Shown here piece after piece: positions 20,648 to 29,351 of a stretch of DNA of 64,000 nucleotides (position 1 is its first letter; the number at the start of each line of letters is the position of its first letter). The notes beneath the pieces were generated by a model. The model searched no databases and was not told where the DNA came from. It saw nothing but the letters and a program-made list of their open reading frames with translations. This DNA is from Saccharopolyspora rosea (GTDB lineage: Bacteria > Actinomycetota > Actinomycetes > Mycobacteriales > Pseudonocardiaceae), in contig NZ_CP102826.1 in the NCBI RefSeq assembly GCF_025643595.1, positions 124,001 through 188,000 on the forward strand, given 5' to 3'. Position numbers and translations under genes: made by a program.

Positions 20648-21091
20648 GTGGCCGTGGCCGAATCCACCGTCGAACCGGAGGCGTCCCGGAAGCGCCTCGG
20701 TGTCTTCCACCAGTTGATCCGCTTCGTCGTCATCGGTGGCGGCTGCGCGGTCATCGACGCGGGCACCTACTCGTTGATGCTGGCCCTCGGGTGGCCGATC
20801 TGGCTGTCCCGGGCGATCAGCTTCATCCTCGGTACGTCCACGTCGTACCTGCTCAACCGCAAGTTGACGTTCCACGGCGCGAACACCGGCAACACCACCG
20901 CCAAGGCGGGTGCTTTCGCGCTGGTCTACATCGTCACGTTCTTCGTGAACTGGGGCACCAACCAGCTGCTCACCACGCTGACCCACGCGCAGGGCAACTC
21001 CCTGCTGCTCGGCATCTGCTGGGTGGTCGGCCAGGGGCTCGGCACGCTGATCAACTTCGTGATGCTCAAGTGGGTCGTCTTCCGCGAGTGA
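20648..21091 (+). CDS. GtrA-family membrane protein, tandem copy 1
   Basis: A 147-residue GtrA-family protein with four membrane helices, the position-equivalent of mycobacterial Rv3789, which lies beside dprE1 and is tied to arabinan assembly. The first helix begins QLIRFVVIGGGCAVIDAGTY, and the middle has LGTSTSYLLNRKLTF. The final block INFVMLKWVVFRE is shared exactly with the next gene. It starts with GTG at 20648, with a second GTG two codons later, and is divergent from the dprE1 operon. GtrA proteins may recruit or move polyprenyl-phospho-sugars; the activity is not established for this one. Confidence 0.9.
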   Translation: MAVAESTVEPEASRKRLGVFHQLIRFVVIGGGCAVIDAGTYSLMLALGWPIWLSRAISFILGTSTSYLLNRKLTFHGANTGNTTAKAGAFALVYIVTFFVNWGTNQLLTTLTHAQGNSLLLGICWVVGQGLGTLINFVMLKWVVFRE

Positions 21092-21144
21092 CCTCCGCCG
21101 CGCGGTCGGGTGCTCGCAACCGGTCGGGCGCGGCGGATCGTGGC

Positions 21145-21150
21145 TACACT
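21145..21150 (+). promoter_or_regulatory. -10 box of second tandem GtrA gene
   Basis: TACACT in the phrase GCTACACTCGCCGG, a copy of the box at 20589. The GTG follows about 40 nt later. Confidence 0.5.
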
Positions 21151-21190
21151 CGCCGGGTCGTGCGCGCGTCGCAGATCCCGAGGTGACCCA

Positions 21191-21634
21191 GTGGCCGTGG
21201 CCGGACCGCAGACGACCGGGAAGCGTCTCGGGCTGTTCAACCAGCTGTTCCGCTTCGTCGTCATCGGCGGTGGCTGCGCGGTCATCGACGCGGGCACCTA
21301 CTCGCTGCTGCTCGCCCTGGGGCTGCCGAACTGGGCGTGCAAGGCCGTGTCGTTCGTCCTCGGGACCTCCACCTCCTACGTGATCAACCGGAAGTTCACC
21401 TTCCGGGGCGCGAGCACCGGGAACACCACGGCGAAGGCGCTGGGCTTCGGCCTGGTCTACGGCGTCACGTTCTTCGTCAACGTCGGCACCAACCAGCTGC
21501 TGTACCTGACGTTGCCGCACTTCGCCCTGGCCTACGGCGAGCAGGTCCGCTACGCGATCTGCTGGACCGTCGCGCAGGCGCTGGCGACCCTGATCAACTT
21601 CGTGATGCTCAAGTGGGTCGTCTTCCGCGAGTGA
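21191..21634 (+). CDS. GtrA-family membrane protein, tandem copy 2
   Basis: A 147-residue GtrA paralogue of the preceding gene, identical in length and starting with the same VAVA. Long shared blocks include FRFVVIGGGCAVIDAGTYS, LGTSTSY, the ASTGNTTAKA region and INFVMLKWVVFRE. The loop between helices three and four differs (LTLPHFALAYGEQVRYAIC against TLTHAQGNSLLLGIC). Upstream sequence, including the -10 box and the phrase before the GTG, is also repeated. The pair is therefore a tandem duplication that kept its own promoter. Whether the two form a heteromer or serve different partners is unknown. Confidence 0.9.
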   Translation: MAVAGPQTTGKRLGLFNQLFRFVVIGGGCAVIDAGTYSLLLALGLPNWACKAVSFVLGTSTSYVINRKFTFRGASTGNTTAKALGFGLVYGVTFFVNVGTNQLLYLTLPHFALAYGEQVRYAICWTVAQALATLINFVMLKWVVFRE

Positions 21635-21679
21635 TCCGGGCGTGCCGGTGGAGGTTCCGTCACCCGCAACGACGGGCTC

Positions 21680-21946
21680 TCAGGCCCCGAAACCGGCGCT
21701 GCGGGAGGGCGAGCCGTAGGCGTGGGCGTCCGAGCGGTACGACTCGACGTGGGCCGTGGCGACGTGGGCGAAGTTCACCGAGAACCGGCCGCCGTCAGCC
21801 GTCCGGAGGGCCGTCGGCTGGCCGGCGGCCATCAGGTCGGCGAGGACGTCCCGGAGGGACTCCGCCTCCGCGGGGTCGAGGGCGACGTGCACGGGCTGGG
21901 CGATTCCGGTGAGGTGCAGGACGAGTCCTGGGCGCGAAGTGGTCAT
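21680..21946 (-). CDS. Small hypothetical protein
   Basis: An 88-residue cytoplasmic protein of unknown function. It starts MTTSRPGLVLHLTGIAQPV and has a helical middle (DPAEAESLRDVLADLMAAG) followed by two short strands ending SVNFAHVATAHVES. Coding-type codon use is regular, and the ATG at 21946 gives a compact domain. I chose this start because the frame upstream is Arg-rich and overlaps the terminator at 22053. It lies between the convergent GtrA pair and the second Emb gene. I do not recognise a named family. Confidence 0.6.
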   Translation of the reverse strand: MTTSRPGLVLHLTGIAQPVHVALDPAEAESLRDVLADLMAAGQPTALRTADGGRFSVNFAHVATAHVESYRSDAHAYGSPSRSAGFGA

Positions 21947-22052
21947 GGCGACCAGAGCACCACGAACACCGCGCCGTCGACAGGTCGTTTCACCCTCGGC
22001 AAACGCCCTCACGGCGGTGGACCAGGCACTTTCGCCCAGGGCGTAGCGACGA

Positions 22053-22090
22053 CGAGGGGTGCCCCGCTCGGAAGAACGGGGCACCCCTCG
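22053..22090 (-). terminator. Terminator of second Emb gene
   Basis: Perfect 14-bp stem (22053-22066 and 22077-22090) with a 10-nt loop, 8 bp after the Emb stop codon. Confidence 0.85.
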
Positions 22091-22098
22091 CTACCGCG

Positions 22099-25000
22099 TC
22101 ACTGCTGCTGCTGGTCGGGATCGGACGCCGGGAACGGCTTGACGTCGTTGCGGTCGTCCGAGTTCGGCACGTCACCGGGCAGCTGGACGGTCCGCGTCAG
22201 CGGCCCCGGCGTCCACGTGCCCCAGTGCGTCTCGGTGTGCACGTCCATCGCGGCCTGGGCGGGCAGCGCGTCGGGGTCGTACGGGTCGACCGCGTACAGC
22301 GAGCCCCAGTCGCGGTGGATGTTGTTCTTCAGGTACGTCGGCAGCTCGCGCATGCTGGTGGCCACGTTCATCCAGCCGAACGGGCCGCCCGCGTCCGGCG
22401 ACGACCAGCCCTGGCCGATGTCGCGGACCTCGGCACCCGCCGACACCCGGAACTTCGGGATCTCCGCGATGCCGTTGTGCACGCCCGGGATCTGCAGGCA
22501 CGGGTGCACCAGCGCGGCGGTCCACTCCACGAACGCCGGCTGGTCACCGACGAAGTCGGTCATGTTGACCAGCTGCGGCGTGCGCGGCGCGCTGACCGCC
22601 ACCCAGCCCTTCGGGCCGAGCGAGTTGTCCACCGCCACGACGCGCACCTTCGTGGCGTCCTTGGCCTTGTCCGCGACGGTGTAGCGGTAGTCCCGCCACT
22701 GCGGCGCCGGTCCCTGCTGCACGTACTGCCGGTGCAGCACCTCGAAGCCGTGGTCGGTGTCCCGGCCGAACTCCAGGTAGACCGAGTTCGCCCCGGTCTC
22801 CTGACCGGCCAGCGAGATGACCACCGGGACCTCGCCGTTGCGGGCGCGGTCGGGCAGGTCGTACCACTGGGTGCGGAACTCGCCGGTGTTCGCGCCCGCC
22901 GGGTCGTAGCTGCCCCACACCGGGGCGTTGTCCCCGCCGAACTGGTGCGGCGGCTTCCAGTCCGGCTTCTCCGGGTCGGTGTTGTCGTCCGGCGGCAGGC
23001 CGTTGCGGTTGAACCCGGTCATCTTGGCCCGCAGGTACTGGTCGGCGTCCTCCTTGCCGTTCAGCCGCTTCGGCGGCATCCCGATCTCCGGGTCCTTGGA
23101 CGGCGCGGCGCCGCCCGGCTGGCTGGGGGACACCCGCAGCATGCCCGCCAGCGGGTTGGTCTCCACGTAGACGTAGTCCGACAGACCGCAGCTGGAGCCC
23201 ATGATCTGCTTGATGTTGTCGGCACCCATCGAGTAGCTGCCCCACTGCTTCTGGATGACCTTGGCGAAGTTCGCCAGCTCGAAGATCACCAGCAGCGCGC
23301 AGATGATCGACAGCGGAGCGGTGCCCAGCCGCAGCGCCCGGCTGCGCTTCTCCTCCCGGGAGAAGCTCTCGTCGACCACCTCGGGGTTGTTCTCGTCGAT
23401 GCGCAGGTGCTCGACGACGGCCACGATCAGCGCGATGCCCGCGATGATCAGCAGCACCGTGCTCAGGTGGTGGCCCTTGAGCTGCGGCGGCATGTTGAAC
23501 CACGGCACGCCCCAGCCGGACACGTACCACCAGGCGTTGGGGCCGGTGGTCGCGAACGCCAGGATCACCATGAGCATCGCGAAGAACACGGCCCGGTTGC
23601 GCTTGGACCGCAGCACCGTGCTGCTGGTCGCCAGCGCGGTCAGCGCGGCCAGCGCACCGCCGACGGCGGCGAAGATCCCGAAGTGGTGCGACCACTTGGT
23701 CGGGGTCAGCATCAGCACCACGAACGACAGCGCGGTCACCGCCAGCAGGCGGCGGCTCGGGCCCAGCGCCGCGCCGCGGATCCGGCTGCGCCGCAGCAGC
23801 ACGACCGCGCAGGTGATCAGGCACAGGATCACCAGCAGCACCGGGAACCGGCGGGTCATCGAGCCGTCCGGGGTCGGGCTGAACAGCAGGTTGTACCGGC
23901 TCAGCTCCTCGTACCAGCTCTGGCTGGGGCCGATCTCGGTGCGCAGCTTGGTGGCGTCCATCACGGACTGCCAGGTCTGGTCGGAGAAGACCAGCGTGAG
24001 GATCACGAAACCGGCCGCCGAGATGGGCGCCAGCACCGGCAGCCACCCGAACTCGTGCGCCCGCTTGCGGACCAGCCGGTACAGCGGTTTCAGCGCCGCG
24101 ATGTAGGGCAGCACGGACACCAGGCCGTGCGGGTTCGCCCCGACCGACAGGGCGGCGACGACCAGGCCCAGAGCAGCGGGCATCAACCGCCCGGTCGCCA
24201 CCGCCCGCTCGACCGCGCACAGCGCGAGCAGCGAGAACAGCACCACGACCGGCTCGGGCCGCAGACCGTTGTCGTACGGCAACCAGAACGCCAGGAAGAC
24301 CGCGGCGGCGGCCCAGCCCGCGGCGTTGCTGCGCCGCACCTGCTGGCCGAGCCTCGGCAGCACCTCGCGGCTGATCAGCAGCCAGCTGATGATGCCCATC
24401 AGCAGCGCGGGCAGCCGCACGAACGGCGTCGCCGTGGAGATCTGCACCCACAACGCGTACAGCTCGTAGAACCAGCCGAACGGCGCTTCCGGCGCGCCGA
24501 ACCAGCGGAAGTAGTTGCTGACGTAGCCGACGCTCTCGCGGGCCCGCGCGATGTCCAGGATGTAGCCGTCGTCCGAGGTCATCGCCCCGGCGCACCACCA
24601 GCCGATGAGCGCCAGGATGACCGCGGCGTCGCGGAAGGTCGGCTTCCACCAGCCGCGGGGCACCAGCTTCGGGGGCCGGCGGCCCGCCCGCACGTCCAGC
24701 CGCCGCAGGCAGATCACCGAGCCGATGAACGCCAGCACCGCGAACGCCATCACGACCAGCTTGAGGTCGGTCGGCGAGCTCTCGTAGCGGTTGTCCACGC
24801 GGGCCTGGAACGACAGGCCGTGCACGTCGTCGACCTTGTCGTCGAGGCTGGAGTAGATGCCGGTCACCTGCGGGCGCTGGTCGCCGTGCAGGTTGGCCAG
24901 TTGCTGGTCGCCCACGATCGCCCGGGTGCCGGAGGCGTCGGAGCGCACCGAGACGGTGCAGTCGCCGTCCGGCAGCGGCACCGTGCCGACCTGCTGGCCG

Positions 25001-25407
25001 CGGTTCTGCAGCGTCACGTGACCGCCGTCGACCTGGAGGATCAGCCCGGTGAGCTTGCCGTAGTCCGACGACGGCGGGTTGGTGCTCAACAGGGTCGCCG
25101 GACCGTTGGTGCGCGCGTCGAGGCTGCGCACCGCGGTGCACGGCACGTCGGCGTTGAGCCAGACGGGGGAGTACGCGACCAGCGGTGCGGAAACCGACTT
25201 GGTTCCTTCGGCGGTCGGCCACTTCAACGTGGTGATGTCGTAGCTGACCGGAACGAAGGGCACCGCCAGGGACAGCACCGTGCCGAGCAGTCCCAGGATC
25301 GACGCGAACAGCTTCAGCCGTTTCGCGGACGGTTCTCGCTTCGGCCCGCTCTCGGACGGTGTCGCGTCGTCATCCGTCCGGCGGCTGGTTTCCTGGCCCT
25401 TGAGCAC
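22099..25407 (-). CDS. Emb-family arabinosyltransferase (second copy)
   Basis: A 1102-residue GT-C arabinosyltransferase of the EmbA/B/C type, the target class of ethambutol. A short cytoplasmic N-terminus leads to the first helix and the extracellular PFVPVSYDITTLKWPTAEGT. The catalytic loop reads MTSDDGYILDIARARESVGY near residue 280, with the conserved DD, and is followed by NYFRWFGAPEAPFGW. About 13-15 membrane helices and a C-terminal carbohydrate-binding module (from about residue 720) follow. The length equals mycobacterial Emb proteins. The GTG at 25407 comes 7 nt after a TATTCT box. Which of EmbA, B or C it matches best needs phylogeny. Confidence 0.93.
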   Translation of the reverse strand: MLKGQETSRRTDDDATPSESGPKREPSAKRLKLFASILGLLGTVLSLAVPFVPVSYDITTLKWPTAEGTKSVSAPLVAYSPVWLNADVPCTAVRSLDARTNGPATLLSTNPPSSDYGKLTGLILQVDGGHVTLQNRGQQVGTVPLPDGDCTVSVRSDASGTRAIVGDQQLANLHGDQRPQVTGIYSSLDDKVDDVHGLSFQARVDNRYESSPTDLKLVVMAFAVLAFIGSVICLRRLDVRAGRRPPKLVPRGWWKPTFRDAAVILALIGWWCAGAMTSDDGYILDIARARESVGYVSNYFRWFGAPEAPFGWFYELYALWVQISTATPFVRLPALLMGIISWLLISREVLPRLGQQVRRSNAAGWAAAAVFLAFWLPYDNGLRPEPVVVLFSLLALCAVERAVATGRLMPAALGLVVAALSVGANPHGLVSVLPYIAALKPLYRLVRKRAHEFGWLPVLAPISAAGFVILTLVFSDQTWQSVMDATKLRTEIGPSQSWYEELSRYNLLFSPTPDGSMTRRFPVLLVILCLITCAVVLLRRSRIRGAALGPSRRLLAVTALSFVVLMLTPTKWSHHFGIFAAVGGALAALTALATSSTVLRSKRNRAVFFAMLMVILAFATTGPNAWWYVSGWGVPWFNMPPQLKGHHLSTVLLIIAGIALIVAVVEHLRIDENNPEVVDESFSREEKRSRALRLGTAPLSIICALLVIFELANFAKVIQKQWGSYSMGADNIKQIMGSSCGLSDYVYVETNPLAGMLRVSPSQPGGAAPSKDPEIGMPPKRLNGKEDADQYLRAKMTGFNRNGLPPDDNTDPEKPDWKPPHQFGGDNAPVWGSYDPAGANTGEFRTQWYDLPDRARNGEVPVVISLAGQETGANSVYLEFGRDTDHGFEVLHRQYVQQGPAPQWRDYRYTVADKAKDATKVRVVAVDNSLGPKGWVAVSAPRTPQLVNMTDFVGDQPAFVEWTAALVHPCLQIPGVHNGIAEIPKFRVSAGAEVRDIGQGWSSPDAGGPFGWMNVATSMRELPTYLKNNIHRDWGSLYAVDPYDPDALPAQAAMDVHTETHWGTWTPGPLTRTVQLPGDVPNSDDRNDVKPFPASDPDQQQQ

Positions 25408-25414
25408 GTTGGCG

Positions 25415-25420
25415 AGAATA
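25415..25420 (-). promoter_or_regulatory. -10 box of second Emb gene
   Basis: TATTCT on the minus strand, 7 nt before the GTG at 25407. It is the best match to consensus among the leaderless candidates here. Confidence 0.5.
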
Positions 25421-25563
25421 GTAGTCGCTGGTCCGGGGCTTTTCGCGGCATTGGATGCGTGTGCGAACCGACACTTCGCGAAACGCCGTGAGCTGCGGAC
25501 TCAGGTTGCTCTCAGGCCCGTCTCAGCGTCCTGTGACCGCAGCTTTACCGCGCTGTTTCCCGA

Positions 25564-26478
25564 TCACCGCCGGAAGAAGTGCTCCCGCTGACCCTGCCGA
25601 ACCAGCCGCAGCCACTCCAGGAACGCCTTCGGATCGCGCCGCTGACCCACGAAGTACAACCCGAACCGGAGCACCTCCAGCGCACCGATCTTGCGCATTC
25701 CGGGCTGCGACAGCAGATAACCCCTGTTGCGGTACGTGTAGTAGCGCTTGTTGTCGTCCGACGGGTCCTGGGCGTGGAACCGCCCGCCCAGCATCGGCTT
25801 GAACTCGTCGGAGCCGTCCGGGTGCAGGAAGCGGGTCTTCAGCGTGGTGCCGAACGGCAGGCCGGAGCGCACCACCCGGCGGTGCAGCTCCACCTCGTCC
25901 CCGCGCACGAACAGCCGGTAGTCCGGCACGCCCACCACGTCGAGCGTCGACGCCCGGAACAGCGCGCCGTTGAAGAACGACGCGATGCCGGGCAGGAAGT
26001 CGCCGTCGCCGAGCTCGGCCGGGCGCCGCTTCCAGGTCAGCCCGCGGCGCAGCGGGAACGCCAGCCGGTCCGGCGTGTTGATGTTCACCACGACCGGGGA
26101 CACCGCCGCCAGCCGCCGCTTCTCGGCGACGTCCAGCAGCGTCGCCAGCGCGTGCTCGTCCGCGGGACGGCCGTCGTCGTCGCCCAGCCAGACCCACTCG
26201 GCGCCCAGCGACAGCGCGTGCAGCATGCCGAGCGCGAAACCGCCCGCTCCGCCCAGGTTGCGGTGCGAGGGCAGGTACGTCGACGGGACCGGGCAGTCCT
26301 CGACCACGTCCCGCGCCGACTGGTCCGGACCGTTGTCCACCACGACCAGGTGGTCGGGCACCCGGGTCTGGGTCGCGACGACCTTGAGCGACTCGGCCAG
26401 CAGCTCGCGGCGGTGCCTGGTGACGATGACCGCGACGACGGAACCGGCCGGGAGCTGCTGTGCGGAGTCGGTGCTCAT
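25564..26478 (-). CDS. glfT1: Galactofuranosyltransferase GlfT1
   Basis: A 304-residue GT2 enzyme that adds the first Galf residues to the decaprenyl-linked GlcNAc-rhamnose primer before GlfT2 extends the chain. The core starts VVAVIVTRHRRELLAESL. The nucleotide-sugar and metal site is VWLGDDDGRPADEHAL (DDD near residue 98). A later FVRGDEVELHRRV carries acidic catalytic residues. The ATG at 26478 overlaps the wzt stop as ATGA, placing priming and export in one transcript. This matches M. tuberculosis, where glfT1 (Rv3782) neighbours the Wzm/Wzt pair. Confidence 0.92.
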   Translation of the reverse strand: MSTDSAQQLPAGSVVAVIVTRHRRELLAESLKVVATQTRVPDHLVVVDNGPDQSARDVVEDCPVPSTYLPSHRNLGGAGGFALGMLHALSLGAEWVWLGDDDGRPADEHALATLLDVAEKRRLAAVSPVVVNINTPDRLAFPLRRGLTWKRRPAELGDGDFLPGIASFFNGALFRASTLDVVGVPDYRLFVRGDEVELHRRVVRSGLPFGTTLKTRFLHPDGSDEFKPMLGGRFHAQDPSDDNKRYYTYRNRGYLLSQPGMRKIGALEVLRFGLYFVGQRRDPKAFLEWLRLVRQGQREHFFRR

Positions 26479-27296
26479 CTCTGGCTTTCCTTGCTGGCGG
26501 TGGAGGCCGCGGACTCGCCGATCCGGGCCAGGGTTTCCTCGCTGAGGTACTCGAACGGGTCGTAACCCTTGTAGTGGGTCAGCACGGTGCGCAGCGATCC
26601 CCGCTCCCGGATGCCGCCCTTGTCCATCCACAGGGCCGTGTCGCAGAGCTCGATGAGGAATTCGTCGGAGTGCGAGGCGAAGACCAGGATGCCCGAGCGG
26701 CGGACCAGGTCGTGCAGCCGGTCGCGGGCCTTCTCCAGGAACTCCGCGTCGACCGCGCCGATGCCCTCGTCCAGGATCAGGATCTCCGGGTCGATGGAGG
26801 TCACCACGCCCAGCGCGAGCCGCACCCGCATACCGGTGGAGTAGGTGCGCAGCGGCATCTCCAGGTAGTCGCCGAGCTCGGTGAACTCGGCGATCTCGTC
26901 GACGCGCTTCTCCATCTCCCGGCGGTTCATGCCGAGGAACAGACCGCGGATGATGATGTTCTCGTACCCGGAGATCTCCGGGTCCATGCCGACGCCGAGG
27001 TCGAACACCGGCGCCACCTTGCCGACCACCCGCGAGCTGCCCCGCGTCGGCTCGTAGATGCCGGCGAGCAGCCGCAGCAGCGTCGATTTCCCCGCGCCGT
27101 TGTGCCCGACCAGCGCGACCCGGTCACCGTGCCGCAGCGACAGGTCGATGTCGTGCAGCGCCTCGATGATCGGCACCTTGCTGTCGGTGCCGATCTTGCC
27201 CCCGGCCCGGCCGAGGACGGACTTCTTCAGCGAACGGGACTTCGCGTCGAAGATCGGGAAGTCGACCGCCGCGTTCCAGACGTCGATGCTGACCAC
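26475..27296 (-). CDS. wzt: Galactan ABC exporter, ATPase subunit (Wzt)
   Basis: A 273-residue ABC ATPase of the polysaccharide-export type, which with Wzm flips the lipid-linked galactan across the membrane. Walker A is LVGHNGAGKSTLL, and Walker B is EILILDEGIGAVDAEF. The signature is YSTGMRVRLA instead of LSGGQ, which is normal for Wzt proteins. There is no long C-terminal carbohydrate-binding domain, as in mycobacterial Rv3781. The start is GTG at 27296. It is coupled to glfT1 by ATGA overlap and lies 17 bp after wzm. Confidence 0.93.
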   Translation of the reverse strand: MVSIDVWNAAVDFPIFDAKSRSLKKSVLGRAGGKIGTDSKVPIIEALHDIDLSLRHGDRVALVGHNGAGKSTLLRLLAGIYEPTRGSSRVVGKVAPVFDLGVGMDPEISGYENIIIRGLFLGMNRREMEKRVDEIAEFTELGDYLEMPLRTYSTGMRVRLALGVVTSIDPEILILDEGIGAVDAEFLEKARDRLHDLVRRSGILVFASHSDEFLIELCDTALWMDKGGIRERGSLRTVLTHYKGYDPFEYLSEETLARIGESAASTASKESQR

Positions 27297-27313
27297 AGTT
27301 CCTCAGCTCCCGA

Positions 27314-28177
27314 TCAGACCCAGTAGGCGACACGCGCGCGGTAGTTGCGCAGGACGAACAGGGCGAGCAGCCAGCCGCCCGCGGTGATGCCGAGCACCAC
27401 GACCCAGTGGTGCCACTGCTGGTCGGTGCCCAGCAGCGGCGCCCGGATGATCTCCACGAAGTGGTAGATCGGGTTGATCTGGGCCAGCGCCGCCCGCGGC
27501 CCGGCGTGCTCCTCCAGCTTCTCGATCGGCCAGACGATCGGCGACATGAAGAACAGCAGCTGCATGAGGCTGTTGACCACCGGCGGGATGTCGCGGAACC
27601 GCGTGCTCGCGACGCCGAACAGCAGCACCACCCAGCCGCCGTTGACCACCAGCAGCGCCAGCGCCGGGATCACGGTGACGATCCGCCAGCTCAGGTGCGG
27701 CGAGATCGTCGTCCAGAACACCGCGAGGATGATGAAGTAGACGACGAAGTTGTGCAGGAACAGCAGGAACTCCCGCCACACGGTGCGCAGCACGTGGATC
27801 GTGATCGGGGCGGGCAGCTGCTTGATCAGGCCCTCGTTCTGGATGAACACCTCGGTCCCGGCCGACAGGCAGCCCTGGATGAAGTACCAGATCATGAACC
27901 CCACGGTCATGTACGGCACGTACTGACTGGCGTCCATGCCGAAGATCGTGGAGTACATCAGGCCGAGACCGCCGGCCGTCACGCCCATGCCGATGGTGAT
28001 CCACAACGGACCCAGCACGGAACGGCGGTATCGCTGCTTGATGTCCTGCCAGCCCAGGTGGGCCCACAGCTGGCGTTGGCTGAACCCGTGGCTGAGGTCC
28101 TTGATCGCCTTGTGCCAACTCCGGGACGCGGTCTGGGCTGGGGCTTCGGGTCGGTCTACCGTGCTCGTGGCCTGCAC
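27314..28177 (-). CDS. wzm: Galactan ABC exporter, membrane subunit (Wzm)
   Basis: A 287-residue ABC-2 type permease with six membrane helices, the partner of Wzt for export of lipid-linked galactan. The coupling region AHLGWQDIKQRYRRSVLGPLW before the first helix is diagnostic of polysaccharide exporters. The first helix and FIQGCLSAGTEVFIQNEGLI follow the family pattern. The GTG at 28177 lies 8 nt after a TACTCT box without a ribosome site. It heads the wzm-wzt-glfT1 operon. Confidence 0.92.
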   Translation of the reverse strand: MQATSTVDRPEAPAQTASRSWHKAIKDLSHGFSQRQLWAHLGWQDIKQRYRRSVLGPLWITIGMGVTAGGLGLMYSTIFGMDASQYVPYMTVGFMIWYFIQGCLSAGTEVFIQNEGLIKQLPAPITIHVLRTVWREFLLFLHNFVVYFIILAVFWTTISPHLSWRIVTVIPALALLVVNGGWVVLLFGVASTRFRDIPPVVNSLMQLLFFMSPIVWPIEKLEEHAGPRAALAQINPIYHFVEIIRAPLLGTDQQWHHWVVVLGITAGGWLLALFVLRNYRARVAYWV

Positions 28178-28879
28178 AGTGCGTCAGAGTACCGACAGGT
28201 TCCGCGCGCTCCGGCCGAGGGCGCCTCCCCGCGGACGAGGTCGGGAAGAATCGGACAAAGCCCTGCTCGGCGTGCATTTGGCGGTTCCGGCGGGCACGCC
28301 GCGGCTTTCGACGCGAACGGCCGGTCGCCGCCGATTCCGACGTGTTTCGATCGTGTCTCACCGCGTTGTCCGGTGCAGCTGAGCGAGAAATCGGGTATCC
28401 GCTTTCCGCTCCGCCCGCGGTGCGTTCCGGGGCCGGTGAATTCCGGCGTGGATTTCCCTTGGATGCCCGACCGGGTCCGGGGAAGGAGTCGGCGGTCGCG
28501 CGTGCTCATGCGTCCGGGTGCACGTCGATCACCCGTGCGGACCGGAGTGCCTTCGGGCGAACGGCCGCGCCAGGGTGGGCCGTCAGGAGCAGTGGGGCCA
28601 GCGCGCCGGGCCCGCGCGCGGCCGCGTCGTGCACGTGGGCGGTGCTCGTCGGTCCGGGCGGACCAATCGTGGTCGGGGTGGTCGGAAGCGGTTGACGGTG
28701 ATCTGCCCGCTGCACAATCTGGCCGCGATCCGGCTGGGGGTCGCCGGTGTCGACGGTTTTACTGGGGTGTCGAAGTTCCGTTCCGCGTTCCCACCGGCTT
28801 TCGCGCGATTCGGCGTGATTGCCCGGTCGGCGACTCCGCCGGGTCGTATTCCGGATTCCTTCGAGTGCAAAGAGGACGT
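28178..28879. other. 702-bp stretch without a convincing gene
   Basis: Lies between the wzm start and the small secreted protein, so it carries two divergent promoters. Frames across it have mixed composition, no family motif and no ribosome site in a good position. I see no tRNA or strong hairpin. It is somewhat less GC-rich in parts (for example around 28340-28460) than the genes beside it. Confidence 0.5.
28186..28191 (-). promoter_or_regulatory. -10 box of leaderless wzm operon
   Basis: TACTCT on the minus strand, 8 nt before the GTG at 28177, with no Shine-Dalgarno. Confidence 0.45.
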
Positions 28880-29278
28880 ATGCGTCTTTCCCGTTTCCTG
28901 GGGGTGGCGGCTGCTGCCGCCGCGTTGGTGACGACCGCGGGCGTCGCGGGTGCGGCTCCGGCGGGAGTCGCGCCGATGGACAAGCAGTGCGACGACGGGT
29001 ACGGGCACATCGCCGGTGCCCAGGCCCCGTTCTCCGGGGCACCCGGCCAGGTCACCGGCATGGGGATCTACACCTACAACCCGGGCTATCCCGTGCACGT
29101 CCGCGTCTACAAGGACGTGCCCGGCGCTCCGGACCCGGTCGTGGCCTCCGCGGACGGCACCAGCGGCCAGCGGATCAATGCCGTCGGCCAGCTGCAGGGC
29201 CCGGGCGCCTACTACACGTGGGTCAGCAGCCTGAGCAACACCGAGGTGTGCCGCAGCGAGAACGTCCCGCTCGGCTGA
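28880..29278 (+). CDS. Small secreted protein of unknown function
   Basis: A 132-residue exported protein. The signal peptide is MRLSRFLGVAAAAAALVTTA with an AGA cleavage region near residue 26. The mature part has two cysteines (KQCDDGYG and EVCRSENVPLG) near its ends that could form one disulfide. It also has a beta-rich centre with GMGIYTYNPGYPVHVRVYK. AGAGGA lies just before the ATG. It is followed by a strong terminator, so it is monocistronic. I recognise no named family; the two-cysteine, beta-rich pattern is common among small actinobacterial secreted proteins. Confidence 0.7.
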   Translation: MRLSRFLGVAAAAAALVTTAGVAGAAPAGVAPMDKQCDDGYGHIAGAQAPFSGAPGQVTGMGIYTYNPGYPVHVRVYKDVPGAPDPVVASADGTSGQRINAVGQLQGPGAYYTWVSSLSNTEVCRSENVPLG

Positions 29279-29285
29279 CGGGATT

Positions 29286-29322
29286 TCGTGCCGGTATCGG
29301 ACCGCCCCCGATACCGGCACGA
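29286..29322. terminator. Bidirectional terminator between secreted protein and bpa
   Basis: Perfect 15-bp stem (29286-29300 and 29308-29322) with a 7-nt loop. It lies 8 bp after the secreted-protein stop and before the convergent bpa end. Confidence 0.85.
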
Positions 29323-29351
29323 TCCGCTCGGCGCGACGGCGCCCGAGCGGG

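Noticed and set aside
26475-27296. Loss of the ABC signature in Wzt as a sign of decay
   Set aside because: YSTGM in place of LSGGQ is normal in polysaccharide-export ATPases.
28178-28879. Possible gene between wzm and the secreted protein
   Set aside because: Frames here change composition along their length, have no ribosome site and no recognisable domain.
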